From contig JAADJZ010000035.1 in NCBI GenBank assembly GCA_011032825.1, positions 248,001-312,000 of the forward strand: 64,000 bases of DNA, read 5' to 3'. Both the position numbers and the translations under genes were made by a program. Shown one piece after another: positions 21,738 to 34,621 of the stretch. Source of the DNA: Massariosphaeria phaeospora. Taxonomy: Eukaryota > Ascomycota > Dothideomycetes > Pleosporales. Position 1 is the first letter of the stretch; every line of letters begins with the position of its first letter. The notes under the pieces are model-generated. The model was not told the origin of the DNA. It did not search any database and saw nothing but the letters and a program-made list of their open reading frames with translations.

Positions 21738-23728
21738 CTATAGCCCATACACAAACGTAAGTCTCTCATCACCCTCCCGTCCACTCGCAGCAGCATCCTC
21801 CCACCATTCAACCACGCCCCTCGCACGCTCGAACTTCTTCAATACTCCAGCAACCCATCTTATGATCCTGTATTCATTGTCAAGTGGCCCCTGTCCAAAC
21901 AGCCTTTCTTTCTCTACATCCGCTTCATCCCAGCTACTTAAGATGGCACGCCGCCTTGCATTTTCCGCCTTCAGGTTCCGCCAGAAAAGGACATAACCTC
22001 CTGCCGACGCGGACACGCAGGCCAGCGTCCAGATAAACGGAATGATGTACCCGGTGTCTGCGTATTTGGGCTTGAAGAACATAGCGGAGATGATGCCGGC
22101 CAGGTTACCCCACCCGTTGATGCCGAGGAGGAGTGCGCGTTTGCCGGGGGAGGGCGTGTTTCCTGAGATCCAGGCTACCGTGAGCGGAGATGCTATAAAA
22201 GTGCCTGAGAGTAGGACGTTGAGGGCGAGGTAGCGCGGTATCGCCCACGCTTTGGTTGTGGGAAGGAGCACTACGAGGAACAGGCCGGTGATAAGAACGA
22301 CGAGGCCGGAGAGAACGGGCGTTATGCGTTTGCGGTGCTTGTCGCTGTAGCTAGCGAAGAAGTAGAGTGTGGTAGCGCCGCAGATGTAGGGAGGTGCGGT
22401 GAGCAGGTTGACAAGCGCGGGGTTGGGGGTTTCGGTGAAAGGGGCGAGGACGAGGGGGAGGAAGACGGAGAAGGCGTAGACGGGGATTGCGGAGAGGATG
22501 TTGCATGCTAGAATGTGCCAGATATTGGGGGAGACGATGGCGGCGAGGATGTCGTGGGGTGTGAGGCCGCGGTCGTCGGTTATGGTGCCTTGGATGCCGA
22601 CCGTGGCTGTAGCTTGCGAGGTGTTGAGTAGGCCGCGAGATTCTTCGTCGTATTCTGCTTCTTCGTCCTGCTCTTCATGACTGCCGATTGCAGCCTGGGT
22701 CTGCTCCGCGCGGTCTTGTATGACGCGAGACGAAGCATATGCCCTCTCTACCGGTGTCAAGAACCATGCTGTCTCCACGCTATGCGGTAGCCAGAAGTAA
22801 CCCACGAATGCCACGACGATGGTCAAGCTTCCTTCCAGCAGAAACAGGATCTGCCAGCTCTGCCATTTTCTGCCCAGAGCTGGAGCAGTCCCCTCTTCAT
22901 GGTCGTCGTTGTTATCCGGAAAGCGGGAGAAGACGATGTAAGACAGAATCCCACCCAATGCACCCCCGACGGCAGCTTGACCATAGAAGAGAGACAGCCG
23001 CCGGCCGAACTCATACCGCGTGTAGAACAGACTGAGGTAGCTGACCGTGCAGGCGTAGAAGCCCGCCTCAAGGCAGCCGATCAGGATGCGCAGCGTGTAC
23101 AGCTGCCATTTCGCCCGCACCCACGTATGCAGCGCCGTCGAGATGCCCCAGAGCACCATGCACGAGGGCACCCAGGCCACCATGCCATATCTGCGACCAA
23201 GTGCGGCGCCTGCGGGTTGCAGCGTAACGAAGAAAGCGAAGAAGAGCGCAACTGCGGTATTGAGGTCCGATCTCTCGAGGCCGATATCCCGGGTGAAATG
23301 CGCCGATTCTGCATTGCCGATCTGTGTTCCATCTCAAGTCAGCGGGGACGCTTCACGGAGCTTGGTGAAGCAAGGTGGGGGAGCATGGGGGGCCGCACAT
23401 TTGACTTGTCGAGCGAGTTGAAGAGGAACAACAGCGCCAGGAAGGGGAGGAGCAGGAAATCTAGCTTCCGTAGCGTCCGTTTATGGAGGTCGCGGTCGAC
23501 GGGCGGGGTTTCGAAGCCTTCATCGTGTCGCATGGTGGGTGAGCCGGGAGCGGTGGTTGCGGCGAGCTCGTAGGCTTGAGGCATAGTCTCCTCAGCGCCA
23601 AGCAGGAAAGCGTTCACGCGGGCGGACGCGCCCCATGACTTCGGAATGCTCGTTGACTGATAAGAAAGGCGTGAGTTGTTGCTGGTTTCGTCTAGAACTT
23701 GGTGAGATGTCGATCTTTGCTTATTCAT
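21738..23728 (-). CDS. MFS transporter, anion:cation symporter (Dal5/Tna1-like) family
   Basis: Exons 23728-23399 and 23321-21738 join across a 76-nt intron (GTGCGG...ACACAG) in phase 0, giving 637 residues. The joint falls inside the family motif, LDKSN | IGNAE, which supports the splice. ATG 23728 is used because the frame upstream has no ATG. A disordered cytosolic N-terminus of about 80 residues precedes LRKLDFLLLPFLALLFL (first membrane helix). The motif 'GCLEAGFYACTVSYLSLFYT' and FGRRLSLFYGQAAVGGALGG are typical of this family. The central loop is long and acidic, and the remaining helices are consistent with a 12-helix permease. Relatives carry organic anions, vitamins or allantoate. 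The substrate here cannot be told from the sequence. Confidence 0.88.
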
Positions 23729-24544
23729 AGACCCTGCTTGACGCGGCTGCGGATTGGGGCTAGTGACCGTTGAGGCGCTCAACGCTCAAGCTCCGTGCCG
23801 TCTCTCTGATGTCGGAGTGGCCTCGGAGTCTTCATCTCACAAGGCATCAACGCGTTCATGTCGAGGAGCTGCAGGACCCTGGCCATGGTTCGCGAGTTCA
23901 TGGGCGATCCATCTGTCGCCTTCGAAACTTCTCTGCGTAGAAGTCTGTTATGGCACCCAGCGTGGGGGCTAAATGAACGTCAAGTGGGGCTTGATACTCC
24001 CTCTACAGACAGGAGCATGCGGTGTTGCTGATGGACGATTTCCAAGGTACTACCTACACAAAACTGAGAACGCGCTTGCCGGTTGTGGAAAAGCGCACTC
24101 GACAAAGCAAACGTTACGTGGCTCTGTCAAACCTCCCGACGTCTTACCACACCTCGCTCAACATCACCTCACGAATCATACCGGAGTCTGTTCAAAGACC
24201 AAGTACGCAACGTGATACATAACGTCAGCTAACCATCCGCTATGGAACGATGGGACGGTCACTAGCGACGTGCCAGCGAGTCCATCTGTTTTGACATCAC
24301 ACTGTCCTACTCTTCAGAGGCGAACTCGTCACAGACGGGTAGCACCATAGAGTGCTGTTCAACCTCAGACCTTGTCCAGCCTTCCGATGCCGACCTATTG
24401 GTTACCCCGACCCCGCTGAGCATACACTCTTCTCAAGAAAACCGCCAGATGCACTTTGCCGAGTCCTCTACACCAAACGACTGAGCAACTTCGCTGCCTT
24501 AGTCAGGCTCGACTTCCGACAACCATCATAGATCTGACTTAGTC
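23729..24544. other. intergenic region between divergent genes
   Basis: 816 bp separating the MFS gene (minus) from the ankyrin-SPRY pseudogene (plus). No gene is supported and frames are under 85 codons. It presumably holds both promoters, though no element is recognisable. Confidence 0.5.
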
Positions 24545-27500
24545 ATGGTCATTTGGAGCATGTCTTATTTGATCCTCCTTTGGGCATTCTATATGTCGTC
24601 TGTCCAAGCCGCCGAGGATGATGCGTCCGATTTTGGGTTGAATGTATTCACCGACCTAGCGCCGTAAGTCACTCTCCGCATCCCATCAGAGCAAGGCCTA
24701 ACAGCACTATATAGATTACTCGCGCTTTTCGGGGACCAATTCGCGCGCCAATTCATGAGCGAGAGCCTCCTATGGTTGGATCACATCGTTTTTGCTATGG
24801 CACCGTTGGGTGTACTTTCGGCTACCGTATGTGCAATCCGCGTGGCAGGGCCGTTTTGGGCACGCGCTTTTATCGGCCGGGCTCGCGAGAGCCGTGCCTC
24901 AGCAGAGATCGATCTCATGTCGTCTACATCCTGCGAAGTTGGCGAAGTGTTTGACGGGAACATCATCCTCCGAGTTCCTGGGGCGCCGAAGCTGATGCAC
25001 TTTCTCATCATTTCTCCTTGCAGAGATCAGGATCCTACATATGGTTTGCACACACTAGAATCCGCATATAATGCTGGTCTTTTGGAAAAGGGCAAGTTCG
25101 GCATCTGGACACGGTGGGAGCGACGTGAAACCTCGGGACCCGAACTGGTTCACCTCGATGCCGTTACTGAAGCCATACCTCCAGGCATCAACTGGCAGCT
25201 GTTACGGCGCCGGAGAAGTACGAGAGAATTATCCACGAGGAAACCAAACTATGACGATCTAGAAGGTGGTCAAGGTCAGAAACCTTCGCGGTTCGATAAG
25301 AGCCTCTCGCAGCTTGCGAAGTTCCCGGTTGAGCTCGAACAATCCCCGCCGAACCTTCAGCTCAATCTTCCAAGTAATGTTACATCACACTCTAGAAGCA
25401 TCCAGGAATTGTGTTGGGCGGCGGCCGCAGGTGTTATTATTCAGCTTACCGTGGTCGCTATCGCGAGCATTACCACCTACCATCCAGCGACTAGGAACTT
25501 GATCGCCGGACCAGTCAGTCAATTTGGCTTTCCAATCTTCGCCTCTGGTACAAGCTCTTTGGTCATTGGTATGCTACTGTGTTCTTGGGTCATTGGTGAG
25601 AGCACTCGCGAGCATGTTTTCCGAGTTTCCACTGATAGAGGGCCTGGAACACATCCGCTGAAAAGTCGCACCTGTGAACGAACTCAAGGAGCCACGACTG
25701 ATCATGATAATGGAAACGCTCATCTGGAGGGGCGATCCGGGAAAAGTCCTGATATATCCAATATGAGTCCTGGGCGTGGTCCACCGATTCTCAATTCTGC
25801 AGAAGAGCAGGATATAAGACATGCGATACACGACAAAAGGGAGTTACGAGTTTTCTGGTTACAACCGAAAGTGACCGTCAATGACCAAGACCTAGATCCC
25901 TGTCTTATAGTAGGCGGGCTCAAAGACGAGGTACTAACTTCGAGTCGAATCCCGGAAATCAGTCTAGTATACCAACTCCTTACTGTTTGCGATGTTATCC
26001 TTGGTTTGTCAGGCTTCGTCTTACAACTGCAAGGACTCCGTGGTCTTACTTGGCCTACGGCTGTGTCTCATCTTTTATCAATGATCGTCATGGCTCTGAT
26101 TAGAGCGGCGATTCGGAGAGATCTAGGAGAGCAGCCATCAACCATTGTGGCGCAAGAGAGCCATGAGCTAGACTGGCTAGCACTGAGACTAGTATACGAA
26201 GACTATCCCTTGGAGCCTCCCAAAAGGTCACCGTCGCCCCAGTTCAAGGAACCATCAACTGCCAACCCCGATGAAGGCGAACAGTCCATGTATACCTGGA
26301 GGGTGCTATGTGCGGGAGATATGCTCAGTCTCCGCCTATATATTCAAGATGGGTATCTAAAGAGTGAGGATCACGTTACAAGAGTCATGGAGCATCCAGC
26401 AACTGGCATAGCTGCTGGCCATCTGAAACAGCCATTTCCACGCAATAACCAGACGGTCGTCAAGATTCGCTAGAGGATAGATCTAATCTCGAAAAATCCC
26501 CGCGTCGCCCTCAAAGAAGCTGTGGTACTCTCCGAAGTCATTCCGCTTCTGATAAACGAGTTTTGTCCGGATTGCGATGACTCAGTTAATATTTTCGAAT
26601 GGTCAGTACCAACGAAAATATCAAGTGCCGTGAGCCCATCCGGTGTCACTGAAAATATTATACTACAAGCACACAAAAAACAGAATGGCTGGTATGTTGA
26701 TCCGTGGGAAACACATGCTCTGTTATCTTTGTGGCTGTCATCTTTTGCCAAACCCGGCTTGGAAACTGACGTCCACGGTATCAATTATCGGAGACTGTTA
26801 GGTGAAAATCCACCTTATCATGAGGATACCAACTCCGACACTGTTCGCTCGAGTTCTCGCCACTCTGATATCCTGACCCGTGACCTCGACATATGGGCGT
26901 CTGACCTCAGGGGAATAAGTAGTGGTCCATGGGAAGATTTCGTCGAGACAAAATCCAGTGACCAGTCGGATACCAAGCTGAACTCACTCACTATTGGGTA
27001 CAATGGCATTCAATCTCAATGTACGAAGCCCTTGGCTCCACTATTGCTATCCTTCAGCTAACACATGATATAGTAAGCGTAAAACACGGCCAAATTCTGT
27101 TTATCACTGCTAGCGCGCCGCTTGCCTCCGTTCTTGCCCAGCATATATTATCTGGATTCATTTGGGCGTTTTCTGCAGTTATACCCCGTAATGCTTTTAA
27201 AGACTCCACGGTTCCAGATTCTCAACGTGTTCTAGTGCGGGAATTCGACCCTACTCATAAGTTGCCGACACTAAGAAGCGACAAGATGATGAACATGATT
27301 CACGCATTACAATCACCAATTGTATGGACTAAGGAAGATCTTCTATCTATGCTCATACCAGCTTTGAGCTATCGGAACATCTTGCCAAGCGAACAGATGC
27401 TGGAGCCGCTCTTGCGAAAGGCGCGAGAATACGAAGCCCAACATCTTTGGACCAGAGCAGCCGATGTGTATTCAAGACTTCTTGACCTAGCTGCATATCC

Positions 27501-30500
27501 GCAAAGTGGTGATCGCATGGCATATTTGATTGTTGTGGAGGTCATCGAGTTCTTACTGTTGGTCCAAGAGGTTGAAGATGACCGTAAAGATCCCGAAGAT
27601 CTGTCTCTTGAGTCTGTCAACGAGCAAGCTCGCTCGATAATTTGCGCGGCAAGGCGCATTCGGTCAAAGCTGGCAGCGTGGGGACCTCATGTGTGCCTCC
27701 TGCAAGAGCTGTTCTGGTTCTATGCCTTGCAGAGACGAAGAAAAGTGTATCGATCCCTTATATCACGCCTCCAGGATCAAGGTGACAGTGACCATAACCC
27801 GGTCGAGCTGTGTAAACACCACGACACTACTGCAATGTACAACACTATCCTATCTGCGCCACCGGTCAAACCAGGGCAGAGTTTAATGAAAGTGGTAGGG
27901 TTTTCTCAGTACCACATCGACGTTACATCTGAGCCATTCGGATCCTCGTCCAGTACCGGTCCTATCAAGGAACAAATAGGAGTGTCTCCTGTAGCCCAAG
28001 ATATTTTCGGATGGTCTCCTCTCCACTACGCCGTCTTGTGTTGCCCAGATGACAACGTTTCCCAGCGAGTGTTCGAAGACGGTCAGCAAGCTCGCGATCA
28101 CTCCCTGCTCCAAAACAAATCAGGAAAAACTTTATTTCATCATGCTGCAGTGTATCAACCGAACCGCTTAGAGCGAATGATTCAGTTATATGGCCTTGGG
28201 AAACAGGCGGCGACCGTTACTGCGAGGAACGGGATGTGGCCTATACATTATGCGGCAAGATCTGGGGCCATATGCCTAGTCAAACTGCTAAAACAATTCG
28301 TTGCTGAGCCAATCCCCGCTAATAGTTTTGGCCGGACAATTCTTCATCACGGTGTGGTTAGCGATCACATCGGCGTCGTGAAGTATTTGGTAAACGACAA
28401 AAACGTCAGTGAGCCGTGTGGTGACGAGCTCTCTAGAAGAAGTCCTTTGCACTTTGCGCTATCGCACTGCGGAAATAACGTGAAGCGAATATTTTTCGGG
28501 ATTTTCATTTCATTCACTCCACTCACAACTCCAAACATTTGCCGGAGCTTGAGGATTCCTGATGCCAACGGAGTTACCCCGCTAAGCTTAATCATGTTAG
28601 AATGTAATTTCCAACACTTTGCCAGCTTCCTGGGTTATATTCGAAAAGCTACGCTTGAGTGTTCACCACTAGATGATGAATCCGAGTGCTTCTTTCGCAT
28701 GTTGCAAATTGCAGCAAGGATGAACACCCAAAAAACAATGGACCTTCTATTTCGCCATGTCATAAGCAGAGCATGGGAGGATGGTTTCATTTTTGAGGCA
28801 TTTCTGGTAGCCCACCGTGAAGACCTTTTTGACAAATTATTACAGCACTGGCTGACTCTCGCCAACATCGTCCCCAAGAACGTACAACAAAAACCAGTTC
28901 CGACGTTCAATGAGATCGCCTATTCTGCACATATTGAAGAGCCCGCTCATGGGAACGTAAAAGAAGGCGTTTCCACAACACCAGATATGCTTCCTGAAAG
29001 AGTACGGCAGTTTTTAGTGTCGGAATTAAAAATTGACTTGCCGGCATTTATGATGTGGTCTATTCGCCATGGACGGACGGATTTCATCCCTAAAGCAATC
29101 GAAGCTGGGCTCTTCAATTCTGAATCTGTATGGGAACAAAAAGATCTGCATGGTCGAACTGCTTTAGCATGGCTCGCCAAGGCTAAGCCTACAGGAGGGT
29201 CTCGCGACTCAAGCAGCCGTTTACAAATTCTGGAGTCGTTTTGGGAGTCATGGAACCCAGAGACCAAGCGTCAAGCTCTTAACGAGCATCAAGGAGAGAC
29301 TGATAATACCCCCTTGATATATGCTGCTATTAATGGCTATAGTGCTCTGGTGGAGGTATTCTTGATGCAGGGGCCAACATACGGGCAACAAACATCTATG
29401 AGGAGACTGCATTATCCCACGCATTACAACAAAACCACAAAGAAGTCTGGAGTGTTCTCGCTAGTTATGACAGTGCAATTCTCAACGAGCACTACCACGT
29501 GGATGGATGTTTAAGTAGTCCGCTCATGCATGCTGCAAAGCTTCAACGAACAGAATTCATCGAAGCATTATCCACCTATGCTTATGTGGACCCGAATATT
29601 ACAGATGATCTTGGCGACACAGCGCTGTCAAGCAGTGTTCAATATCAGAACGACATCATCGCAAAGCTTTTGCTTGATAGATTCCCTGAAGCAAATCGTA
29701 ACATTGTCAACGACGATGGCGCGTCACCTTTCATTATCGCCTGCTTCATCTCACTGCGCTCAACGGGCAGTTACATTAGTCCTGTTCTGCTGACCCTTCT
29801 TTCTGTCACGGTTTGGAGTCTCTCCTGCCTCACGTGTAGTGGCGCCTCACCTACGCTGAGGTGCGACTACCCATCCTGCACTAGCGCTGTTTACAGCCCC
29901 TCATGTATATCTACCGTTCGTAGCTACACACAATACAACCTCAGTTCAATCCTCAATTCCTTGCGCACTGCTTGCACTCACCCCGACACTTTCCGATTCA
30001 AGAGTCAGCCCAAGTGCATATGAGCAGATGCTCATGTTGTCCATAGCAATCCCGAAAGGCGATGCAGAATTCGTTCAGCTGCTCCTTAACTGGGGTGCTG
30101 ATCCGCTGTGTGCAGACGACGCTGGTCGTTCTCTGATCGTTTTGGCAGTGCTCAGCGAAAATATACCTATATTCGAAACCGTCTGGGGAAAGATGAACGG
30201 TTCCCAGAAGTCCATCGAGCAGTTACAGATTGCATATCATGCTTGCGCTATGGGGGCTAACACCGCGATCCTGGAGAGACTCCTTGCTGCAAAGATCGAC
30301 CCTTTCAAACACGATGATAGCGGCTGGAGCGCCCTCGATTGTGCCTACCAAGCCGGCAATGAGGAGATGGTAGCCCTGCTGGAGACGCCTGGCGGCTTGC
30401 CATGAGTTCAAAACGATGGTCGCCATCCTGGGCGCTGGGCCACTCGAGTAGACAACCCCTACCTACGACGTCGTGACGATAGTTATGGCACCACGATCAG

Positions 30501-31254
30501 TTCCGGTAACAGTAAGCCACCTGTATTTTTAGTCTGCATTCTAGTATCGAACCTGACAACTGCGGTAGACTTGGAAGTAATGACTTCCTACCCGGAGAAT
30601 TTTTTTGGATTATCATCTCCACACATAATCATCCGTACAGACCATTGCATTCCGAGCAACTATCACTGGTACTATTGGGAGCTGGATGTTGTGAGACTGG
30701 AGATTCCAAAGTATGTTGATTTCACGTCGCACTGAAGCTTCTCTAGATTACTCACGCTTACGTTATGCGTCATAGTATGTTGGCAATAGGCATTTGTCGC
30801 CAGAGCACTATACTCAATGAATATCTAGAGCTCGGTTTCAAAGATTCCTGTATGTACCAGAGTACTGGCTCGTTGGTGTTGGATCCAGAGCCGAATGATT
30901 TTCATGATACTGCCTCGTTTGACCGTGAACTCGCAGCTTATGGGGAAGGAACCACAATAGGCTGTTGTGTTAATATGAGACACCGAGCTGTCTTCTTTAC
31001 TGTGAATGGGAAGCGAGTTGGTGAGTATAATTCCAGATATCTTGTCTCGGATCCCCTCACCCAACTTGGAGAAAAACTAAGACAGTGCAATCATAGTCAA
31101 CGTCTCCATAAGACTAGACCCACATATACGAGGGCAGTTGTATCCATGTATAATGTTGCCCACAGATACGGGGTCGGTGGGCACTCATGTACGAGCAAAC
31201 TTTGGAGGCGATGGTTCTCCGCCATTCATGTTCGCCGGGTCTTACGATGACTGA
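24545..31254 (+). pseudogene. giant ankyrin-repeat plus SPRY protein, broken at four points
   Basis: Exons 24545-24663, 24715-27020, 27074-30511, 30569-30710, 30776-31020 and 31097-31254 are separated by well-formed introns (51, 53, 57, 65, 76 nt) in matching phases. The N-terminus has a signal/anchor-like segment followed by LNVFTDLAPLLALFGDQF and further membrane segments near 25.43, 25.55 and 26.0 kb. About a dozen ankyrin-like units occupy 28.0-30.4 kb (GWSPLHYAVL, GMWPIHYAARSGAICLVKLL, GRTALAWLAKA, GWSALDCAYQAGNEEMVALL). A SPRY domain ends the protein (FFTVNGKRV, HVRANFGGDGSPPFMFAG). Lesions: TAG at 26471-26473, a one-base deletion at about 29362, a 185-bp solo LTR at 29804-29988, and TGA at 30403-30405. 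After subtracting the LTR plus one duplication and allowing the single lost base, the exons sum to 6219 nt (2073 codons). It resembles multicopy fungal ankyrin proteins of unknown role. Partial products could still be made. Confidence 0.85.
29799..29993. mobile_element. solo LTR of a retrotransposon with 5-bp target-site duplication
   Basis: A 185-bp element (29804-29988) begins TGTCACGG and ends CCCCGACA, so the ends are the TG...CA / TGTC...GACA inverted termini of LTR retrotransposons. It is flanked by the direct repeat CTTTC (29799-29803 and 29989-29993). No internal retroelement coding sequence or second LTR is present, so it is a solo LTR left by recombination. Taking away the LTR and one CTTTC joins TC of 29802-29803 to C 29994, and the ankyrin reading frame continues without a stop to the downstream ATG at 30028. 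Five-base duplications fit Ty3/Gypsy or Ty1/Copia elements. Confidence 0.88.
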
Positions 31255-32146
31255 TACTGATGCTATGACCCAAGTCCGGACGAAAGCCGCGAGTTCAACA
31301 CTGGTTAGGCTTGAGAGTTGGTGAAAGCTTCCAGACGTCCATGATTTATCTTAATATCGAGAAGAGAAAAAAGCATTTCAATACCCGTGTGACTTGGTTA
31401 ACACGTTCAGTTGCGTGATCATTGCCGTGACAGAAAGCGGTACTAATCAAAACAGACCTCGATTCCTGCAATCCTCTGCAGATTCAGCAGGTATCGCCTT
31501 GACCAATGAAGAGCGCTGTTATATGGGCCAAGCGCCGATTGTTGATGGAGTTATTCGGAAGAAAACCGTACAATTAAAAATCGATGTTCCAATCACCAGC
31601 AGGTTATTTCCGGGCTATGGTAGTCATATGCTCAGCCTCGCGTCCCAGAGGGGCATAGTGGCAACCCCAACCCCTCTTCCAGTCACCTGGGCACTTGCAT
31701 TTGCCACCACCTACACGTTGTCGTCAAAGTCTTTCTGTTTATGGAGGCGCGTGTACTAGGCTGCACCTCTTGTCGGGCGATATACCCAGGTTTTACTGTT
31801 CAATTAAGCCTTGCCCACTTGGCGGTTGAGCCTTGCCCTCCCTCTTGATTTAGCCTGGCTTGGAAACCCTATCTCTATTCGCCTAGCTTAACGGATCATA
31901 TACGAGCGAAAGCTGGCCACCTGGCGTATTACCATTTAGTATCATGAATGAGCCTTGCCCTACCGTGGGTGCCTAGCTCACCGGTGTCTCGATCTGGTAT
32001 AGTCTAGCGAGGAATGCGTATTCGGTGCAGAACGCTACTGTACCTTGGAGTATTTGCTCGACCCTCCTCTCGTCAATAAATGACACCTTATCACAACTCC
32101 GTCTTCCCCCTTAGCCCTTCAGCTACCGTTTGCGACGCCCTTGAAT
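31255..32146. other. intergenic region, possibly transposon-derived
   Basis: 892 bp with no supportable gene. The core AGCCTTGCCC occurs three times on the plus strand near 31806, 31829 and 31950, which may be remnants of a repeat. An unassigned frame at 31394-31759 has ordinary composition but no recognisable domain. The last 100 bp are the likely promoter of the GRDP-like gene. Confidence 0.4.
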
Positions 32147-34621
32147 ATGGGGCGACCTAAAAGAACACCAGCGGCGAGGGCGAAGAATACCGAACGCGAT
32201 CACTCGATGCGAGCCGTAGAAGAGCAGTTTGCCGAGCCTCCGCCTTATAGCTCGCGTCCGCCGTCCGTCCGACCTTCTTCAGCAAAGGATGGTCACGAAC
32301 CATCTCCGACGGCATCCATCCCAGCTTTCGATGATCTCGACTTCACTCCCAGTCCCTTGGAATTGCCAACTGCAGCGGAGTGCATCGCGCATCTCAGACT
32401 CCTACATGCCTTCTCAAAGCTGAGACATGATGTTGGCAACCAGGACGGCTTATTCGGAATCGAGTTAGGTAATTCGGGGGATACCGATGTATCCCTCAAT
32501 CAAGAAGGCGATGTGCATTCGAGAAATGATAGCCACCAGCCTGAAGGTGTACACGATCAACCCGTCCCTGGGGCAGGAGCAGGAGCAGAAGAGAAGCGCG
32601 CCGAAGAACTACTAGCTGAGCGCATAAGAGACAAGAGATGGACAGTGTTTGTTACCAAGGCGGTAGACCGATTTGAGCAGTGGTGGAGAACTGTACCATC
32701 ACACTCTTCAACATTTCCGTGGCCTATTGCAACTACCGACTTCGACGTTTCGAACACGAATACGCCTCCAAGCAAATTCCCCATACTCGGGGAGGGAATG
32801 GATATGGACATGGAATATTGGTTGCCTCCACTTGACATCCTCATGGTATGGCAGGCATATATGCTTAACCCGAGAACGTACCTCGAGGACTGCATCAGAT
32901 CAACAAAACACAAGATGTGGAGGACCTCGTTTCCTTGGAAGCCGGTCTATAATTCTATAGACAGTACTACGTTGTGCTACAGTCCGCCGCAAGCCGCAGT
33001 CGCGAACTTCAAACAGCGCAATAAGATACCTTGGGATGTCACGGGCGACGATGAACTCAAGACTGTTGCTTGTCCACGATGCCAGCACAAACTAAGCGTA
33101 CCATGGACTCAACCTACGGTCCTAAGGGGCAAAGAGTCCATCGAGTCATACCTCTCCCACGACACTGGCTTTGCAGGTCAGGACTTTCAAGAAATATGCC
33201 CCGAATGTAATCTCACAATCACTCACGAGAAACTTCGTGTTGGAAAGTTTATTGCCGATGTAACGCTAGACAGACGTCCAATGCCTGGCACCATTCTCAA
33301 CAAAGAGGGAATGCCTCAAATGACGGAGAAGAATAAGCACATATCGAGTCACGATCCCTTTTTCCCGAGACGCGTGGTCGACAACCTGAAGGAATTTGCT
33401 GCTGCTACGCTACGAGATAATGTCGAGCACCTGTCTATCCAAGTTTTGAAGCGGAAATTCGAAAATGTTATGAGCTCACCCACTCAGGTCATGCAAGTAA
33501 ACTCTAAGCAGCACACCACGAGTTTCGTAGCCAAACAGAGCAAGATCGCTGTTAGAATGATGTTCAGTCATTACTGGGATAACTCGAGCGGTTTCGGACT
33601 GGATCTTGTGGGTGCCGTGATACGTCAGGGGGGCTTCGTTCAGAAAATGCGGAAGATCGACTGGCTACACAGTCCGTCGGCAGTGCAGACGATGCAGAGG
33701 CTGATAGTCAAGTATCACCGGTTTGTCAGGCTCATTTCCGAGAACCCGAAAAAGGTCGCCGTGCCGACATTGGATGTCGACTTGGCTTGGGTAAGTCCTA
33801 GATCGTCCTACCCTAATCTTTTGAGATGCTAACATATCAAGCACACCCACCAACTCACCCCGAAAGTCTACTACAGCTACACCACCTCCGAACTCAAAAA
33901 GTTCCTTAACCACGACGACAAAATCCCCGAAAGCTCACTTCACACGTCCTTTCAATGGACCTCAGCGGCCTACGAGAAAAAGTACGGCCAACCGTACTCA
34001 GAATGCGCATGCTGGTACTGCGAATGCACACGCGAGCCACTCCGCTCATCATTCACGAACCGCATCAACCCGCTCAGCTCTTCAAACGCATGCAGCGTGG
34101 ACAAGCTGGGCGAGAAGGGGCTGAATCTACCAAAAGATGCTGCTACAGGCGCGCACATCAGCAGCCACAATGCGCTGAACATGGACGGGTCGAAGATCGG
34201 CGCGCCGAACACCATATTTTGGGCCCTGCAAAAACGCCGCGAGCTCGAAGAATTGGATCTCCAGTACGCGAAAGTGTGCAAGCGATACCAGAAGAGCAAG
34301 AAAGCATCTGATGCCCCCTCCCGCGAAAGTGACGCGTATATGTATGGCGCATATGGATACCCGATGTACTACCCGGTTTCTGTGCCGTACTACGCGGAGC
34401 CTACGTGCGATGGGGATCGATATTCGAGTGTGGGTGGTAGTGGTGGCGGGGGAGCGTGTGCGGCGGGTACTTGTGCTGCGAGCGCGAGTTTAGGGGCTTG
34501 TGCTGGCGGGGCGGGCACGCCGGGGTGTAAGGCTAGCTGTGGGGGGCATGGGGATGCCGATGGTGGGTGTGGGACTTGTGGTGGAGGAGATGGAGGAGGG
34601 TGTGGTGGTTGTGGAGGTTAG
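32147..34621 (+). CDS. glycine-rich domain protein-like (GRDP / DUF1399) protein
   Basis: Exons 32147-33790 and 33842-34621 are separated by a 51-nt intron (GTAAGT...GATGCTAACATATCAAG), phase 0, giving 807 residues. The true ATG is 32147, two codons inside the open frame. After a disordered N-terminus, the GRDP-like core includes WLPPLDILMVWQAYMLNPR, then FPWKPVY, a CPRC...CPEC pair (probably zinc-binding), VDLAWHTHQLTPKVYYSYT across the intron, and HDDKIPESSLHTSF. These are hallmarks of the family in plants and fungi. The final 60 residues are a Gly/Cys-rich tail (repeating CGG and CGGC units). Plant members affect stress responses and development; the fungal role is unknown. Confidence 0.88.

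Noticed and set aside
27019..27073. Independent gene start at 27019
   Set aside because: The ATG lies at the donor of a 53-nt intron (GTACGA...CTAACACATGATATAG). Splicing joins the frames in phase, so it is an internal intron of the ankyrin gene.
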